Positions 4,830 to 6,338 of a stretch of DNA of 6,338 bases are shown here, piece by piece. Origin of the DNA: Methanosarcinales archaeon (GTDB taxonomy: Archaea > Halobacteriota > Syntropharchaeia > Alkanophagales > Methanospirareceae); NCBI GenBank assembly GCA_003661125.1, contig QMVO01000106.1, positions 1 to 6,338 of the forward strand, in the 5' to 3' direction. Each line of letters begins with the position of its first letter. The stretch's first letter is position 1. The position numbers and the translations under genes are program-made. The notes beneath the pieces were generated by a model. It was not told the DNA's origin. It made no database searches and saw only the letters and a program-made list of their open reading frames with translations.

Positions 4830-5999
4830 ATGAACAACGTGGGAAAGTCAAAGACTAAGACACTTGTTATTTGCGTAGACAGGGATAATGACATCGGAGA
4901 GAAAGCGGAGTTAGAGACTCCTATTATAGGTAGAGAAGCGAGCCTGTCAGCGGCGACAAAATTGGGATTCGTGGATCCTGAAGATTCTGATATAAATGCG
5001 ATATTTGAAGCGATAAGAATATACGAAAGGTTGAATTCACGTGAAGATGGCACAGATGTTGAAATCGCTTTAATCGCGGGCGATAAGAATGTGGGCATAA
5101 AGTCAGACAGAAAGATAGGGCAGGAGTTAGATAAGGTTCTATCCAAAACCTTTGCGGATTCTGCAATTCTCGTATCAGATGGTGCTGAGGACGAATGGAT
5201 TATTCCTATTATTCAATCAAGGGTGAAGATAGATTCTGTGCGGAGAGTGGTGGTGAGGCAGAGCGAGCCATTAGAAAGCACTTTTTATGTGATAAAGAGG
5301 TTGCTTGAGGACCCGAAGTTTTCTCGCACTTTCTTGACACCCATAGGTATTATTTTATTCCTGTTAGCCATTTCTTTGCTGCTTGAACTCTCAGGGAAGG
5401 CTATGGGGCTAATCATGGGATTTATGGGGATTTACATTTTACTTAAAGGATTAGGGCGAGAGAATGTAATAATGGACTTTTTGGAGACCGTGAAGCAGTC
5501 TTTATACAGTGGGAAGATCTCCTTTGTCACTTATATCTGTGCCGTTGTGTTACTTTTAGTGGGTACCTTGCAGGGTCTGATAGGAAGCTGGGATTATTAT
5601 CTAAAAATGGGTTCTGAGGTGGGAGGGTATATCTTATTAGGCATGGTATTCATCAAGTATGCAGTAGGATGGTATGTAGGGGCTGCACTCGCACCTCTGG
5701 TTGGAAAGATGATGAATATGCTCATTGAAAGGGAAAGAATAGTCAAACAGTGGACTATATTATTTTATATAATTGCCTCTGGGGTGCTCCTGTGGGGAGG
5801 GAGCAAATGCATAATATTGTTGAGTGAGGGTAATTCTGTTATGGGCTACATAATCCTTTTTCTCTCCATACTTGGTGCAATCATTATATCCCTTATAGGT
5901 ATGGGAATCTCATGGTATGTGAGAAGCGTCGTAATTAAAGGCGAAAAAGAGATTGAAACTGAGGTTGAGACAGGAATAGAAACAGAGAAAAGCAGATAA
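4830..5999 (+). CDS. DUF373 family membrane protein
   Basis: This is a 389-residue protein of the archaeal DUF373 family, whose function is unknown to me. The N-terminal soluble domain (about 10-165) carries the family landmarks TLVICVDRDNDIGEKA (11-26), TPIIGREA (30-37), DPEDSDINAIF (49-59), ILVSDGAEDEWIIPIIQSR (113-131) and KIDSVRRVVVRQ (133-144). The alternating hydrophobic strands and conserved acidic residues (D17, D19, D21, D117, E120, D121) suggest a nucleotide- or metal-binding alpha/beta fold, which is inference. The C-terminal half has about six hydrophobic helices: 170-187, 192-208, 231-251, 265-287, 308-326 and 337-362. It ends in a Glu/Lys-rich tail (370-389) with an imperfect repeat of E-x-E-T. 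The start is favoured by the TATA-like element 27 bases upstream; no Shine-Dalgarno sequence is visible. It is transcribed away from the dCMP deaminase, and its 3' neighbour is degraded DNA. Confidence 0.93.
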   Translation: MNNVGKSKTKTLVICVDRDNDIGEKAELETPIIGREASLSAATKLGFVDPEDSDINAIFEAIRIYERLNSREDGTDVEIALIAGDKNVGIKSDRKIGQELDKVLSKTFADSAILVSDGAEDEWIIPIIQSRVKIDSVRRVVVRQSEPLESTFYVIKRLLEDPKFSRTFLTPIGIILFLLAISLLLELSGKAMGLIMGFMGIYILLKGLGRENVIMDFLETVKQSLYSGKISFVTYICAVVLLLVGTLQGLIGSWDYYLKMGSEVGGYILLGMVFIKYAVGWYVGAALAPLVGKMMNMLIERERIVKQWTILFYIIASGVLLWGGSKCIILLSEGNSVMGYIILFLSILGAIIISLIGMGISWYVRSVVIKGEKEIETEVETGIETEKSR

Positions 6000-6064
6000 G
6001 CAATGTAGGGCGGAGAGATCGAAAAATATTTTACCGAAAAGGCTTGGATTGGAGATAAAGTTAG
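6000..6064. other. intergenic stretch after the DUF373 gene
   Basis: No gene is supported here. After two stop codons, the DUF373 frame is open again for 27 codons (from 6009, beginning GGEIEKYFTEKAWIGDKVSY) but has no start codon, so it is probably chance. An AAAATATTTT palindrome lies around 6024-6033. No T-rich terminator follows the gene. Confidence 0.3.
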
Positions 6065-6205
6065 TTACTTTACTATCGAGAGAATCTTATAAACCACTAT
6101 CACAATAAGAGCGGTTCCACCAAATTGTAGCGACGACAACCATGTAATCACCCTGCCGACTGAATAGGGTGTACTATCAACTATAAATCGATTAATAGAA
6201 CTTGC
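6065..6205 (-). pseudogene. C-terminal fragment of a membrane-like protein, out of frame with the upstream fragment
   Basis: The minus-strand frame is open for 46 codons from 6205 (after a TGA) to TAA at 6067-6065, with no ATG near its beginning. It encodes STPYSVGRVITWLSSLQFGG followed by a strongly hydrophobic TALIVIVVYKILSIVK, which looks like one C-terminal transmembrane helix with a basic cytoplasmic end. The frame just upstream (6181-6338) overlaps it by 25 bases, in a different phase. A single frameshift between about 6184 and 6205 would join them into one continuous C-terminus. I do not recognise the family. It could also be chance hydrophobic reading of A/T-rich DNA. Confidence 0.3.
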
Positions 6206-6338
6206 TCAATAACTCCCTTTAATCCAAGGATGCTCCTTAACGTTTCTCTGTCCTTCTTGGGCAAAATGAAAAATACAGTAAAGAGGGCGCCACATATTAC
6301 ATGTGCATGATAATTCAAGCCTTTATGCCTTCCACCGG
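6181..6338 (-). CDS. unidentified protein fragment, partial at right edge
   Basis: The minus-strand frame enters from the right edge (first full codon at 6336) and stops at TAG 6183-6181. It gives 51 residues that begin GGRHKGLNYHAHVICGALFT, continue through a short hydrophobic stretch (VFFILP) and a basic segment (KKDRETLRSILGLKG), and end EQVLLIDL. The residue pattern looks like real protein, with mixed charge and helical periodicity. The family is unclear: a transposase C-terminus or a polytopic membrane protein are both possible. The reading frame ends abruptly where a second plausible frame (6065-6205) takes over, so the stop may come from a frameshift. Confidence 0.35.
   Translation of the reverse strand, partial: GGRHKGLNYHAHVICGALFTVFFILPKKDRETLRSILGLKGVIEQVLLIDL

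Noticed and set aside
6009..6092. Reopened DUF373 frame after TAA and TAG (GGEIEKYFTEKAW...)
   Set aside because: There is no start codon, only 27 codons, and the DUF373 protein already has a complete family length.
6149..6171. Inverted repeat CACCCT...AGGGTG with an 11-base loop
   Set aside because: The stem is only 6 bp, it lies inside the degraded minus-strand fragment, and no T-tract follows. It is compatible with chance.

Overview
The window reads as archaeal, most likely euryarchaeal. PheS has the archaeal/eukaryotic architecture with N-terminal winged helices, there is a DUF373 membrane protein (a family known essentially from archaea), A/T-rich TATA-like elements lie upstream of genes, and several genes lack an obvious Shine-Dalgarno sequence, which would fit leaderless transcripts. 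The mix of housekeeping genes with decayed HEPN, transposase and polysaccharide-type genes recalls anaerobic methane- or alkane-oxidising archaea (ANME-1 / Syntrophoarchaeia-like). That placement is an impression from family resemblance, not a demonstration.

Layout. 1-106 is the C-terminus of a probable transposase (+), which runs off the left edge. 108-566 (-) is an AT-rich N-terminal third of an FAD-dependent amine-oxidase / protoporphyrinogen-oxidase-like protein. It is cut off exactly where the transposon end begins. 601-815 (-) holds two very short ORFs overlapping by ATGA, one of them resembling the N-terminus of a larger archaeal hypothetical family. 882-2432 (+) is an intact pheS. 2433-2869 holds a HEPN-domain gene broken by one extra T in a T7 run. 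2870-4780 (-) is a block transcribed in the order dCMP deaminase, aroC, acylphosphatase. 4830-5999 (+) is a DUF373 six-helix membrane protein, divergent from the deaminase across a 49-bp gap with one TATA-like element. 6000-6338 has no intact gene, only two minus-strand fragments in different frames that together look like the end of a broken gene.

How the genes work together. The intact core is housekeeping: phenylalanyl-tRNA synthetase alpha subunit, chorismate synthase (last step to chorismate and hence to Phe/Tyr/Trp), dCMP deaminase (dUMP supply for dTMP) and acylphosphatase. PheS and AroC both touch phenylalanine but lie on opposite strands, separated by the HEPN remnant and acylphosphatase, so co-regulation is not implied. 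Around this core, both edges and two internal gaps hold degraded accessory DNA. I found no CRISPR array, tRNA, rRNA or intact mobile element, and no convincing new system. The points worth a second look are the IS-truncated oxidoreductase, the frameshifted HEPN gene, the paired micro-ORFs, the compact divergent promoter and the broken gene at the right edge.
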